DNA of 64,000 bases from Hyphomicrobiales bacterium (GTDB taxonomy: Bacteria; Pseudomonadota; Alphaproteobacteria; Rhizobiales; Xanthobacteraceae): the NCBI GenBank assembly GCA_017305555.1, contig JAFKKM010000022.1, forward strand, positions 21,788 to 85,787. The letters are read 5' to 3'. Under the pieces are notes generated by a model. The model was not told where the DNA came from. It ran no database searches and was given only the letters and a program-made list of their open reading frames with translations. Shown piece after piece: positions 16,428 through 25,323 of the stretch (position 1 is the first letter of the stretch; each line of letters begins with the position of its first letter). Both the position numbers and the translations under genes were made by a program.

Positions 16428-19400
16428 AACTCGGAATTGCAGGCGCCCTCACCCGCGCTTTTATCGCGTCGTCCCTGACGCCGCTTGTCCTGCTCGCGTC
16501 GCTCGCGCTCGGGCTGATCGCGCTGATCACGCTGCCGCGCGAGGAAGAACCGCAGATCTCGGTTCCGATGGTCGATATCCATGTCACCGCCAACGGCCTC
16601 CAGGCCGAGAATGCGGTCAAGCTCGTCACCGAACCGTTGGAGACCATCGTTAAGAGCATCAACGGCGTCGAGCACGTTTACTCGCAAACCGAGGACGACG
16701 GCACCGTGGTCACGGCGCGGTTCAAGGTCGGCACCAATTCCGACGCGGCCATTCTCAGGGTGCATGAGAAGGTTCGCGCCAACATGAACCGCATCCCAGT
16801 CGGAATTCCCGAACCGCTCATCGTGGGCCGCGGCATCGATGACGTCGCCATCGTGGTCGTCACGCTCCGCCCGACGGCGGAGGCCGCGTCCCGATGGACC
16901 GCGAACGGGCTGACGCGGCTCGCCCGTGAATTGCAGGTCGAAGTCTCGAAGCTGCCGGACATCGGCCTGACCTATATCGTCGGCGAGCAGCCGGAACAGT
17001 TCCGCGTAGAGCCGGATCCCGAAAGGCTCTCGCTCTACGGCATGACGTTGCAGCAACTCGCCGCCAAAATCGAAGGCGCCAACCGCTCGTTCCGCCTTGG
17101 CACGGTGCGCGAGGATACCCGGCAGCGCGCCATCGTCGCCGGCCAGACGCTGCAAGCTCCGCCGGAAATCGGTAATATCCTGCTCACCTCGCGCGACGGC
17201 CGCCCTGTCTATGTTCGCGACGTCGCCAACGTCGTGCTGGCGACCTCCCCCGCCGAGAACCGCGTCACCGACATCCGCAAGACGGCGCAGGCCGGACTTG
17301 AGCGCGCGCCCGCCGTCTCGCTCGCCATCGCCAAGCGCCCCGGCACCAACGCGGTGGTGATCGCCGACGAGATCGTGCGCCGGCTGGAGCAGGCACGTGG
17401 TCAGATTTTCCCTCAAGATGTCGAGATGACGATCACCCGCAATTACGGCGAGACGGCGAACGAGAAAGCCAACGAGTTGTTGTTCCATCTCGGCCTCGCC
17501 ACGATATCCATCGTGGTGCTGGTCGCCGTCGCCATCGGCTGGCGCGAGGCACTGGTGGTGGCGGTGGTCATACCGACCACGATTCTGCTGACACTGTTCG
17601 CCTCGTGGATCATGGGCTACACGCTCAACCGCGTCAGTCTGTTCGCGCTAATCTTCTCCATCGGCATTCTGGTGGATGACGCCATCGTGGTCATCGAGAA
17701 TATCGCCCGGCACTGGGCGATGCACGACGGCCGCTCGCGCGCGCAGGCGGCGATCGACGCTGTCGCCGAGGTCGGCAATCCCACCATCGTCGCCACGCTG
17801 ACCGTGGTGGCGGCGCTGCTGCCGATGCTGTTCGTATCCGGCATGATGGGGCCCTATATGAGTCCGATCCCGGCCAACGCCTCGGCCGCGATGCTGTTCT
17901 CGTTCTTCGTCGCCGTCATGATGACGCCGTGGCTGATGATGAAACTCGGCGGCGGTCGCATGGCGGTTTCAAGCGACGTGGAATCCGGTTCGCGTCAAGA
18001 CAACGCGTCACAACAAAAACCTGCCAGCAGCCACACGGACGCCGGCGGCGGCCGGCTCGGCCGGCTCTACGTCGCGGTGGCAAGGCCCGTCCTCGCGACA
18101 CGCCGGCGGTCATGGATATTCCTGCTGCTCGTCGGCTTCGCCACACTGGCCTCGCTCGCGCTGCTCTACACCAGGCATGTCACGGTGAAGCTGCTGCCCT
18201 TCGACAACAAGACTAATCTCCAGGTCGTGCTCGACCTGCCGAAAGGATCGTCGGTCGAGGATACCAACCGGGCGCTGCAAATGATGGCCGACCGGCTGGC
18301 CCCGGTGCCGGAAGTTGTCTCGTTCCAGACCTATGCCGGCACCGCCGCGCCGTTTGATTTCAACGGTCTGGTGCGGCACTATTATTTGCGCGCCAATCCG
18401 GAACAGGGCGATATCGTCGCGAACCTGCTGGCCAAGGACAAGCGCAACCGAGCAAGCCACGACATCGCGCTCTATATCCGCCAGCGTCTGAAGGATCTCG
18501 AATTGCCGCAGGGCTCGATCGTGAAGGTGGTCGAACCGCCGCCCGGCCCGCCGGTCCTCGGGACGCTGCTCGCCGAGATTTACGGTCCGGATCCGGAAAC
18601 GCGACGCGCGGTGGCCGAAAAGGTTCATGCCGCATTCAAAAGTGTGCCGTTCATCGTCGATATCGACAACAGCTATCATAACCAGCCGGAGCGTGTGCGC
18701 GTCGCGATCAATCAGGACAATCTCGAATACTACAAGGTCGAGCAGTCGGACGTGTACGACACGCTGCGCTACCTGTATGGCGGCACGACCGTCGGCTATT
18801 CGCATCGCGGCAGCGGACGCCAGCCGATCGCCATCCGCCTCGCGCTTCCGAAGACGAACACGGTGGTGGACGCGCGAATGCTGACGACCCCGGTGCCGGC
18901 CAACGCGCTGCCCGGCGGGCGCGGCGTGGTCGAGCTCGGCGACGTCGTCAGCGTCACTCGCGAGCTGGCGTCTTATCCGATCTTCCGGCACAACGGCCGT
19001 GCCGCCGAGATGGTGTTGGCGGAGCTTGCCGGCGCCTATGAAGCACCGATCTACGGCATGTTCGCGGTGCAGGAAGCGATCGACCGGATCGACTGGGGCA
19101 ACCTGCCCAAGCCCGCGATTGCGCTGCACGGCCAGCCGGACGACGAATCCCGTCCGACCCTGCTTTGGGACGGCGAATGGGAGGTGACCTGGGTGACCTT
19201 CCGCGACATGGGCGCCGCCTTCGTGGTGGCGATCCTCGGCATCTACATTCTTGTCGTCGCGCAGTTCGGCTCGTTCAAGTTGCCGCTCGTCATCCTCACC
19301 CCGATCCCGCTCACCCTGATCGGCATCCTGCTCGGCCATTGGCTGTTCGCGGCGCCCTTTACGGCGACCTCCATGATCGGATTCATCGCGCTCGCCGGCA

Positions 19401-19735
19401 TCATCGTGCGCAACTCGATCCTGCTGGTCGATTTCATCCGCCACACGCGCCGGCCGGACCGGCCGCTGATCGACGTGCTGCTGGAGGCCGGCGCGATCCG
19501 CTTCAAGCCGATCCTGTTGACCGCGATCGCCGCGATGATCGGCGCCGCCGTCATTCTGGCCGACCCCATTTTCCAGGGACTTGCGATCTCGCTGCTGTTT
19601 GGTCTGGCGTCGTCGACCGCCCTCACCGTGCTCGTCATCCCCGCCATCTATGTCGTGTTGAGAGGAGGCCCGGAGCCCGCTCCAGGTCACAGCGTGACAG
19701 CGCCTTCAGAACCGGTCCATACCGACCCCGAATAG
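16424..19735 (+). CDS. RND efflux pump, inner-membrane permease
   Basis: An 1103-residue RND permease with two six-helix halves. Helix 4 has GILVDDAIVVIENIARHW with the paired aspartates needed for proton relay. A low-complexity linker around 17970-18050 separates the halves, and the C-terminal half ends IALAGIIVRNSILLVDF and FGLASSTALTVLVIPAIYV. It overlaps the adaptor gene by ATGA. Its place in the SQR operon suggests export of a sulfur-stress related compound, but the substrate is unknown. If the adaptor is really inactive, this pump is orphaned. Confidence 0.92.
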   Translation: MKLGIAGALTRAFIASSLTPLVLLASLALGLIALITLPREEEPQISVPMVDIHVTANGLQAENAVKLVTEPLETIVKSINGVEHVYSQTEDDGTVVTARFKVGTNSDAAILRVHEKVRANMNRIPVGIPEPLIVGRGIDDVAIVVVTLRPTAEAASRWTANGLTRLARELQVEVSKLPDIGLTYIVGEQPEQFRVEPDPERLSLYGMTLQQLAAKIEGANRSFRLGTVREDTRQRAIVAGQTLQAPPEIGNILLTSRDGRPVYVRDVANVVLATSPAENRVTDIRKTAQAGLERAPAVSLAIAKRPGTNAVVIADEIVRRLEQARGQIFPQDVEMTITRNYGETANEKANELLFHLGLATISIVVLVAVAIGWREALVVAVVIPTTILLTLFASWIMGYTLNRVSLFALIFSIGILVDDAIVVIENIARHWAMHDGRSRAQAAIDAVAEVGNPTIVATLTVVAALLPMLFVSGMMGPYMSPIPANASAAMLFSFFVAVMMTPWLMMKLGGGRMAVSSDVESGSRQDNASQQKPASSHTDAGGGRLGRLYVAVARPVLATRRRSWIFLLLVGFATLASLALLYTRHVTVKLLPFDNKTNLQVVLDLPKGSSVEDTNRALQMMADRLAPVPEVVSFQTYAGTAAPFDFNGLVRHYYLRANPEQGDIVANLLAKDKRNRASHDIALYIRQRLKDLELPQGSIVKVVEPPPGPPVLGTLLAEIYGPDPETRRAVAEKVHAAFKSVPFIVDIDNSYHNQPERVRVAINQDNLEYYKVEQSDVYDTLRYLYGGTTVGYSHRGSGRQPIAIRLALPKTNTVVDARMLTTPVPANALPGGRGVVELGDVVSVTRELASYPIFRHNGRAAEMVLAELAGAYEAPIYGMFAVQEAIDRIDWGNLPKPAIALHGQPDDESRPTLLWDGEWEVTWVTFRDMGAAFVVAILGIYILVVAQFGSFKLPLVILTPIPLTLIGILLGHWLFAAPFTATSMIGFIALAGIIVRNSILLVDFIRHTRRPDRPLIDVLLEAGAIRFKPILLTAIAAMIGAAVILADPIFQGLAISLLFGLASSTALTVLVIPAIYVVLRGGPEPAPGHSVTAPSEPVHTDPE

Positions 19736-19757
19736 ACTTAGAGAAGAGCGACGGCTT

Positions 19758-20144
19758 ATGAGTTCTTATTTTGCCAGGACGCTGCATTGTTCGTTCGATG
19801 ACGCAGTACAACGAGTTACACACGCGCTCAAAATCGCAGGGCTTAGTATTCTCACCGAAATCGACTTAAAGGAAACGTTCAAGAAGAAGCTTGGAATCGA
19901 TTTTCGCGACTACTACATCCTTGGCGTCTGCAATCCTGCCGCCGCGCGTGAGGCGCTGGTGATAGAGGACCGGATCGGGACAACACTTATCTGCAATATA
20001 ATCGTTCAAGACGTCGGCGCTGGAAACGTGGAAGTCGCAGTTGCTGATCCAGTGACGCTGACGGCCACCGCCGACAATAACTCGCTTCACCAAGTCTTAA
20101 AAAGCATGCGCGAAACACTCAAGAGCACTATCGAAATATTGTGA
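19758..20144 (+). CDS. DUF302 family protein
   Basis: 128 residues matching DUF302: SFDDAVQRVTHALKIAGLSI, then DFRDYYILGVCNPAAAREAL and the mid-domain IGTTLICNIIVQDVG. No catalytic role is established for the family. It follows the RND pump by 22 bases and is probably the last gene of the SQR operon; DUF302 proteins often accompany sulfur and redox genes. Confidence 0.85.
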   Translation: MSSYFARTLHCSFDDAVQRVTHALKIAGLSILTEIDLKETFKKKLGIDFRDYYILGVCNPAAAREALVIEDRIGTTLICNIIVQDVGAGNVEVAVADPVTLTATADNNSLHQVLKSMRETLKSTIEIL

Positions 20145-20158
20145 TGTTGCGGCATGGT

Positions 20159-20302
20159 TCACGTTATCCAGCAAAGCCTTCGCGACAATAGTCGCGCAGA
20201 CAAACCACCGGAAACGACAGTTGCAAGACCAAGAAGGGGCCCGACGAAAGCGATAACGGTCAGAGCGATCGGGAGTCCGCCATGATATCTTCCCAAGGTC
20301 AA
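20159..20302 (-). CDS. Possible 47-residue membrane peptide coupled to the ABC ATPase gene
   Basis: A short frame begins at a TTG whose last bases overlap the ATPase stop (TTGA) and encodes one hydrophobic stretch, IALTVIAFVGPLLGLATVVS, then a basic tail. Overlap and strand fit translational coupling, but the TTG start, small size and lack of a recognised family make this weak. Confidence 0.22.
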   Translation of the reverse strand: MTLGRYHGGLPIALTVIAFVGPLLGLATVVSGGLSARLLSRRLCWIT

Positions 20303-21003
20303 CCATCAACCAGACGACCGTCGCGTAGGTGAAATAAACGATCGAAACGGTCGAAAATCTTTTCGTCATGTGTGACGGCAACGATCGTGGCATCGTGCTC
20401 AACCGCGAGCTTGCGCAACAGGTCCATGACGATACCGGCTCGCTTGGAATCAAGCGCGGCAGTCGGTTCGTCGGCGAGAATGATACGCGGGCTGTTGGCC
20501 AGCGCGCGGGCGATCGCGACGCGCTGAGCCTCTCCGCCGGATAGTTTGGCTGGCATAGCGTGCTTACGGTGGCCTACCTCCAGATCGTCTAGCAAGGCAC
20601 TGGCTCGCTTGCGCGCCGTTGCTGCATCGGCCCCTGCCAATTGCTGGACAATGGCGACATTGTCGGTCGCATCGAGGAAGGGCAGCAAGTTGTGAAATTG
20701 AAAGATGAAGCCGATTTTGTCGAGTCTCAGGCGCCGCAAGTTGCTGCGTTGCCACTCTCCATCACGCAGAACCAGATCGCCGTCGAGTTCCATGGAGCCT
20801 GCCGACGGATCGAGAATACAGCCAATGACGTTGAGGAGAGTGGTCTTGCCGGAGCCGGAGGGGCCAAGCAGCGCCACGACCTGACGCGGAAAGACTTCGA
20901 GCGATACCTCCCGCAGCGCGTCGACGCGCGCCTCACCTTCGCCGAAATGCTTGGAGATTCGCTTAAGCTGCACGAGCGGCCTATCGAATCCTGATTCTGT
21001 CAT
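20299..21003 (-). CDS. ABC exporter ATP-binding protein (MacB/DevA-like)
   Basis: 234 residues from the ATG at 21003; a longer frame upstream runs inside the permease gene. Walker A is GPSGSGKTT (about residues 48-56), the signature is LSGGEAQRVAIARA, and Walker B is IILADEPTAAL. It is of the LolD/MacB type that works with FtsX-like permeases. It starts one base after the permease stop, so adaptor, permease and ATPase (22135-23373, 21005-22138, this gene) form one tripartite exporter operon. Confidence 0.93.
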   Translation of the reverse strand: MTESGFDRPLVQLKRISKHFGEGEARVDALREVSLEVFPRQVVALLGPSGSGKTTLLNVIGCILDPSAGSMELDGDLVLRDGEWQRSNLRRLRLDKIGFIFQFHNLLPFLDATDNVAIVQQLAGADAATARKRASALLDDLEVGHRKHAMPAKLSGGEAQRVAIARALANSPRIILADEPTAALDSKRAGIVMDLLRKLAVEHDATIVAVTHDEKIFDRFDRLFHLRDGRLVDG

Positions 21004-21004
21004 C

Positions 21005-22138
21005 TCAGCCCCCGAGCGCGGTCGCCGGATCGACCCGCAGCGCCGCGCGAACGCCGAGACCACTCGACAGCAGGCACACCACGAACACAACCAGGCCAAG
21101 GACAGCCACATTGTCCGGTTCCAGAATCACGCGACGTGGGAAGTAGTCTTTAACGCCAACAATCAACGCTGTGCCGATGGTGAACCCGATCGACCCGAGA
21201 GCCATTGCCTGCTGCACGATCATGCCGATGATGGTGCGGTCGGGCGCTCCGATCAGTTTCAGGGTGGCGATCTGCTTCAGCTTCTCCATTGTCATCGTAT
21301 AGATGATGAGTGCGATGATGACGGCGGAGACGACCAGGAGCAGCGAGGTGAACAGACCGATCTGGCGACGCGCGCGGTCGACCAGCGAGCGCGACAGGAT
21401 GGCCTCCTGATCCTCTTGCGTGATCGCGGCGAGATGCTTCCAGCGCTGTATCGTTGCTGCGGTGGCGTCGGGGGAAGCACTGGGATGCAGACGGGCAACC
21501 ACCGCGTTGACGGTGTTCAGGCTTGCACCGCTTGTGCCACGTGCAAGCTGTACCCGCGCCGCCGGCGGAGCTAGTTCGAATTGCAGCTTCTGTGCGTCAG
21601 CCAGGGTAATGTAGACTGCAGGATCGCCGCCGGAATTGACTTGGTGTCGGGTTAGCCCCACGACGGTGAACGTTCTGCGGCCGAGTCGAATTCGCTCCCC
21701 CAAAGTCAATCCGGATGAGCGGTCGGCGACCATTTCATAGCGGCTGCGGGTAATCTCGCGCCCCTCCGCGATCTCTGGCGGACCACCCGGTCGAGTCAAT
21801 TCGTAGCCGATGACGTAAAGCCTAAGTTTGCTGCCTTGGTGCTCGGCTTCGACGGTCTGATAGGTGACGCTGCCGGCGGCTGTCACATCGGCAATGCGTG
21901 CCACCGCCTCGCGAATATCGCCGGGAATCCGTGAGGCTTCAGCGAAAGGCCCGCGCGTATTGGCCTCCACCACCCATAGATCGATGGCCGGCGCCCGGGC
22001 GATCGTCAGAGCATCGACGACGAGACCGCGATAGATGCCAATCATCGCCAGCACGACGCCAAGCAGAAGACCAAGCCCCATGCATGTCAGCAAGAAGCGG
22101 CCAAGATTGTGTCGGATATCGCGATAGGCGAGGTTCAT
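21005..22138 (-). CDS. ABC exporter permease, FtsX/DevC-like
   Basis: 377 residues with the FtsX-type topology: one N-terminal helix (RFLLTCMGLGLLLGVVLAMI), a large periplasmic domain, and three C-terminal helices (LLLVVSAVIIALIIYTMTME, AMALGSIGFTIGTALIVG, VAVLGLVVFVVCLLSSGLG). The segment KLKQIATLKLIGAPDRTIIG is the conserved FtsX coupling region. It overlaps the adaptor stop by ATGA and precedes its ATPase by one base. The architecture matches DevBCA-like exporters. Confidence 0.92.
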   Translation of the reverse strand: MNLAYRDIRHNLGRFLLTCMGLGLLLGVVLAMIGIYRGLVVDALTIARAPAIDLWVVEANTRGPFAEASRIPGDIREAVARIADVTAAGSVTYQTVEAEHQGSKLRLYVIGYELTRPGGPPEIAEGREITRSRYEMVADRSSGLTLGERIRLGRRTFTVVGLTRHQVNSGGDPAVYITLADAQKLQFELAPPAARVQLARGTSGASLNTVNAVVARLHPSASPDATAATIQRWKHLAAITQEDQEAILSRSLVDRARRQIGLFTSLLLVVSAVIIALIIYTMTMEKLKQIATLKLIGAPDRTIIGMIVQQAMALGSIGFTIGTALIVGVKDYFPRRVILEPDNVAVLGLVVFVVCLLSSGLGVRAALRVDPATALGG

Positions 22139-23373
22139 TTAGACGTCGCCCCGGCTACACGCACGGCGCGACCTTCACGCATGCCGCTCTCCAGCCGGGT
22201 CACGACGCGGGCGTTCTCGGGAAGACCGCCGACAATTTCAAGGCGTGCATCTTCGGTGCGATGGCGGAATTGCACCTGACGGTGCTGCAATCGTTCATCT
22301 TCGACCGTCCACACCGTGCCTTGGCGACCGTCGTAGCCATGCACGGCGGCTGACGGCACCAGCAGCGCCTTGTCGAGGTTCGCAACCGTAATCCAGAACT
22401 CCACCTGCTCGCCGAGATAAACGCGAGCCGGTGGATTCTCGCCTCGGAGATAGACGCGTCGTTCCTCGGTGACCCGATCGCTTTCAAGCCCGATACGGAC
22501 CACGCGGCCGGTGAAGGTCTCAAGCGGTCTGGAGCGGATGCGTGCTTCGACGGGCTGTCCTTCTTCGATGAAACCGGCGCGCGCCTCATCGACATAGGCG
22601 AGTCCCCAATAGCTCCCTTCCGCTATGAGAGTAAAGATCGGATCTCCTGCCTTAACTACTGAACCCAATTCCTTGTGCCGCTCGATGACGACCGCGTCGA
22701 ATGGCGCAACCAGCGTCCGATGGCGCAGCATGGTCTCTTCGTACTGAAGTTGAGCGTGGGCATCGACCAACTGTGCCCTTGCACTCTCGGCCTCACTCTC
22801 CGCTACCGTGACATCCGCCTTCGCCACGGCCTCATCGCGGATCGCTTCTTCCGCCGCCTGCTGGGACACCACGTCGCGGCCTGCCAGGGTCTGCTTGCGC
22901 CGATTTGTCTCCTGCTTCTGGATGAACACCGCGCGCGCCTTCTCTGTACTGGCCGCGCTCTTGGCGATATTGACCTCGGCAATTAGCAGCGCGGCACGCG
23001 CCTTGCCAACCTTGGCGTCCTGCTCACCGGTGTTAAGCCGAGCAAGCATTTGCCCTTTGCTGACGTGATCGCCGTGGTCGGCACGCAGTTCGGTGAGTGT
23101 GGCGCCGACCTCAAATCCAACCTTCGAGAGAACGCGGGCTTCGGTCGTACCCAACCCGAATACCCGGACAGGAATGTTTCGCTCGATCGTCGCCAACTGA
23201 ACATTGATCGGATGGTTGGAATAGATCAAGATAGCCACCACGGCGACGGCAAGGATTCCAACCGCCGTCAGCGCATATTTTGTGACCGGCTTGTGAAGAA
23301 TGGCAAGAAGGTTCGCGCTTTTTCGTTTCCGCTCGGATGATGTTCCAGCGGCAGAATACTCGGCGGCGTTCAT
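22135..23373 (-). CDS. Periplasmic adaptor of ABC exporter (HlyD/DevB-like)
   Basis: 412 residues. One transmembrane segment near residues 34-50 (YALTAVGILAVAVVAILIYS) anchors it, then lipoyl half (VGATLTELRADHGDHVSKGQ), a long helical hairpin, the second half (TLVAPFDAVVIERHKELGSV) and a beta-barrel. It is the first gene of the adaptor-permease-ATPase operon. It lies 73 bases downstream of the trxC stop on the same strand, so control by the same repressor is plausible. Confidence 0.92.
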   Translation of the reverse strand: MNAAEYSAAGTSSERKRKSANLLAILHKPVTKYALTAVGILAVAVVAILIYSNHPINVQLATIERNIPVRVFGLGTTEARVLSKVGFEVGATLTELRADHGDHVSKGQMLARLNTGEQDAKVGKARAALLIAEVNIAKSAASTEKARAVFIQKQETNRRKQTLAGRDVVSQQAAEEAIRDEAVAKADVTVAESEAESARAQLVDAHAQLQYEETMLRHRTLVAPFDAVVIERHKELGSVVKAGDPIFTLIAEGSYWGLAYVDEARAGFIEEGQPVEARIRSRPLETFTGRVVRIGLESDRVTEERRVYLRGENPPARVYLGEQVEFWITVANLDKALLVPSAAVHGYDGRQGTVWTVEDERLQHRQVQFRHRTEDARLEIVGGLPENARVVTRLESGMREGRAVRVAGATSK

Positions 23374-23446
23374 GCGACGACTCTTCTCAGAAATTCATGT
23401 CGGTTCATGAGTACTTTGTCAGACAGCTCGTCAACCTCGGAAGGCC

Positions 23447-23893
23447 TCAACTATATCCCACCGCTTGCTCGCGCGCCCAGGCGACAATGGCGGACGTATT
23501 CATTGCTCCTGAAGTGCGCGCGACCTCTCGTCCGTTTACAAACAACAGCATGGTCGGAATGCCCCGAATCCTGAGTTGACTCGCCATTTCAGGTTCGTCC
23601 TGTGAGTTCAGTTTGACGAGCCGCATGTCTGGCTCAAGTATGCTCGCAGCATTCGCAAAAGCCGGCCCCATCATATGACATGGCCCGCACCACGGCGCCC
23701 AGACGTCGATTAGCACTGGAATAGAGCTACGCGTGACATGGCGTTTGAACATGACTTGATCGACATCCAGTGGTGCAGCGACAAACAAAGGTTGCTTGCA
23801 CGCGCCGCAATTCGCGACGTCGGTAACGTGTTCCGCCGGCACTCGATTCACTGCGGTACACTGGGGGCACACAATTTGACGACTGGCGGTCAT
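23447..23893 (-). CDS. trxC: Thioredoxin 2
   Basis: 148 residues from the ATG at 23893, preceded by GAAGAGG; upstream in-frame ATGs would run into the operator region. The N-terminal zinc-ribbon cysteines C9/C12 (CPQC) and C29/C32 (CGAC) mark the TrxC type, and the active site is WCGPC (C69/C72). The cytoplasmic enzyme reduces disulfides and can reduce persulfides. It is divergent from a persulfide-type repressor with a palindromic operator between them. Confidence 0.93.
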   Translation of the reverse strand: MTASRQIVCPQCTAVNRVPAEHVTDVANCGACKQPLFVAAPLDVDQVMFKRHVTRSSIPVLIDVWAPWCGPCHMMGPAFANAASILEPDMRLVKLNSQDEPEMASQLRIRGIPTMLLFVNGREVARTSGAMNTSAIVAWAREQAVGYS

Positions 23894-23945
23894 GATCAAA
23901 ACCTCTTCATGACGGACGACTACTCGTTCTAGGTCTACGTTTGAC

Positions 23946-23985
23946 ATATATTCATAATTCTGTATATTCATACCTATGAATATAC
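23946..23985. promoter_or_regulatory. Operator: perfect 11-bp inverted repeat over the repressor start codon
   Basis: GTATATTCATA (23962-23972), two bases, then TATGAATATAC (23975-23985), a perfect inverted repeat that includes the repressor ATG at 23976. A third half-site ATATATTCATA (23946-23956) lies in direct orientation. It sits between trxC and the repressor, so autorepression and control of trxC are expected. Confidence 0.82.
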
Positions 23986-24320
23986 AAGTCAAGATCGACC
24001 CCGTCGTCATGCGCAACGCGGCGAATGATGCGAGTGAATTGCTGAGGGCACTATCAAATCACCACCGGTTGCTAATTCTTTGTCAGTTGATAGATGGCGA
24101 AAAATCCGTCGGCCAGCTCGCAGAATTTCTCGGCGTGCGGGACTCGACGACATCTCAACATCTCGCATTGTTACGCCGCGACCGCATCATTACCGGACGA
24201 CGCGACGGACAGACCGTCTGGTATCGCATCTCAAGCCAGCCAGCCCAAGACATTGTGCAGGTTTTATATGGGGTGTATTGCGCTGGATCAAAACCGCGAC
24301 GCACCAAGAGACGCGTGTGA
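23976..24320 (+). CDS. ArsR-family repressor, BigR/SqrR-type (second copy)
   Basis: 114 residues, winged helix with recognition region DSTTSQHLALLRRDRIITGR. C36 (LLILCQL) and C102 (GVYCAGS) are 66 apart, the same dithiol geometry as the paralogue at 13342-13677 and as SqrR/BigR. Its start codon lies inside its presumed operator. Divergent trxC and the adjacent ABC exporter are the likely targets. Downstream lies only a truncated DUF2892 gene, so the original repressor-DUF2892 pair has partly decayed. Confidence 0.88.
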   Translation: MNIQVKIDPVVMRNAANDASELLRALSNHHRLLILCQLIDGEKSVGQLAEFLGVRDSTTSQHLALLRRDRIITGRRDGQTVWYRISSQPAQDIVQVLYGVYCAGSKPRRTKRRV

Positions 24321-24411
24321 ACTGTCGGCACCACTGAACAAAGTGAGAGCGCTGGATTATCAGTTGTCGCCATGGCTCGCTCGCAACCGTTTCGTTTAGA
24401 CAAATAAGACA

Positions 24412-24495
24412 ATGCCGATCGATCGCGCGGTTGCGATGTTTTCCGGCTTTGTGGTTCTTCAGTCTCCGGAGCTATCGATCCAGTTACTTCAATGA
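24412..24495 (+). pseudogene. Truncated DUF2892 gene
   Basis: Starting at ATG 24412, MPIDRAVAMFSGFVVLQS aligns with the first residues of the intact DUF2892 protein at 15145 (MTIDRAVMLFAGFMVLAS) and then diverges to a stop after 27 residues. The second helix and cysteines are gone. It follows a BigR/SqrR-type repressor, matching the sulfide module at 13342-15348. Confidence 0.7.
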
Positions 24496-24759
24496 CTGTA
24501 CAGAACCCGACATTGTATAAAATGGTACCACAGAAGGTGATTGACGTCTTGTAAGGTCACCTCGTTAGAAGTCGATGCCGCTGCACCGACAACAAACTTG
24601 AGAACTACGTCGTCTGACGTTCTCCCGGATCAGGCTGAATCCTGCTCGGAGGACATTATATTTTCAGACTTTCCAGCCTTCCGACCTTATATGCCTGCGC
24701 TGGCTTCCGTACCGCGGTCGATTATCGTCTCTCACCAAGTGCATTTTGACTGCTCAAGT

Positions 24760-24773
24760 CTGATCTGGATCAA
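24760..24773. promoter_or_regulatory. FixK/FNR-like box, one mismatch
   Basis: CTGATCTGGATCAA differs from the box consensus only in the first base. It predicts a start near 24808, about 190 bases before the gene at 24999, and that operon region continues into the ABC exporter. Confidence 0.5.
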
Positions 24774-24998
24774 TCCGCTCCACCTAAGGCGCCGTACATT
24801 GCATCTCCGATAGATCTGTAAAGCAGACGAGCCTCGCTGACGTAGGTCAGTTGGAGCAGAGACGGAGCCACACTGGATAGCGACCACAGACTGCAAGAGT
24901 GCGTTTCGGTCGCGCCAGCCAGCTTTTCCGCATGAAATAGCGATCGGGTCGGCCCGTCAGTTCAGCGTGACCGTCCTGAGGATCAGGAGGAATGCATC

Positions 24999-25238
24999 AT
25001 GAACGCCTACCGTGTTTCCTTCTACAAGGATCTGTTGAACTCCGACGGCCATAACTTCAAATGCCTTCAGCATCAGATCGACGTTCAATCGAACGATCCT
25101 TCGGAAGCGCTGGTCATGGCGGAACAACTGGTCGGTACTACGCCTATGGACATCGATCGTGTCGAGGTGACGCACTTGGCGAGCGACCATCGCCAACCTG
25201 AACAACCTTTCGTTCGGCCCGTCATCCCTTGCAAGTAG
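24999..25238 (+). CDS. Small conserved-looking protein, function unknown
   Basis: 79 residues with a strong AGGAGG ribosome binding site. It begins MNAYRVSFYKDLLNSDGHNF, soluble, with one cysteine (KCLQ) and another near the end (PCK). The pattern of a beta strand followed by an amphipathic helix (SEALVMAEQLVG) suggests a small alpha/beta fold. I do not recognise a named family. Upstream lies a FixK-like box and downstream an ABC exporter. Confidence 0.7.
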   Translation: MNAYRVSFYKDLLNSDGHNFKCLQHQIDVQSNDPSEALVMAEQLVGTTPMDIDRVEVTHLASDHRQPEQPFVRPVIPCK

Positions 25239-25323
25239 TCATCCGGCCCCCGATCGGATTCGTTCCCGCGAACGCGTGGCTGAGCGTAGGCATCATCCGC
25301 CGTAACCATTGGCTTGAACGATC

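Larger units (their letters stand above)
24321..24998. other. Intergenic region with gene remnant and FixK-like box
   Basis: About 680 bases without an intact gene. It holds the truncated DUF2892 remnant at 24412 and a FixK-like box at 24760; in the rest I see no convincing coding frame. Confidence 0.6.

Noticed and set aside
16292..17488. 398-codon minus-strand frame
   Set aside because: Shadow of the RND pump and adaptor genes on the other strand.
18110..19690. 526-codon minus-strand frame under the RND pump
   Set aside because: Antisense shadow of a strongly conserved pump gene; His/Arg/Asp-rich without recognisable domains.
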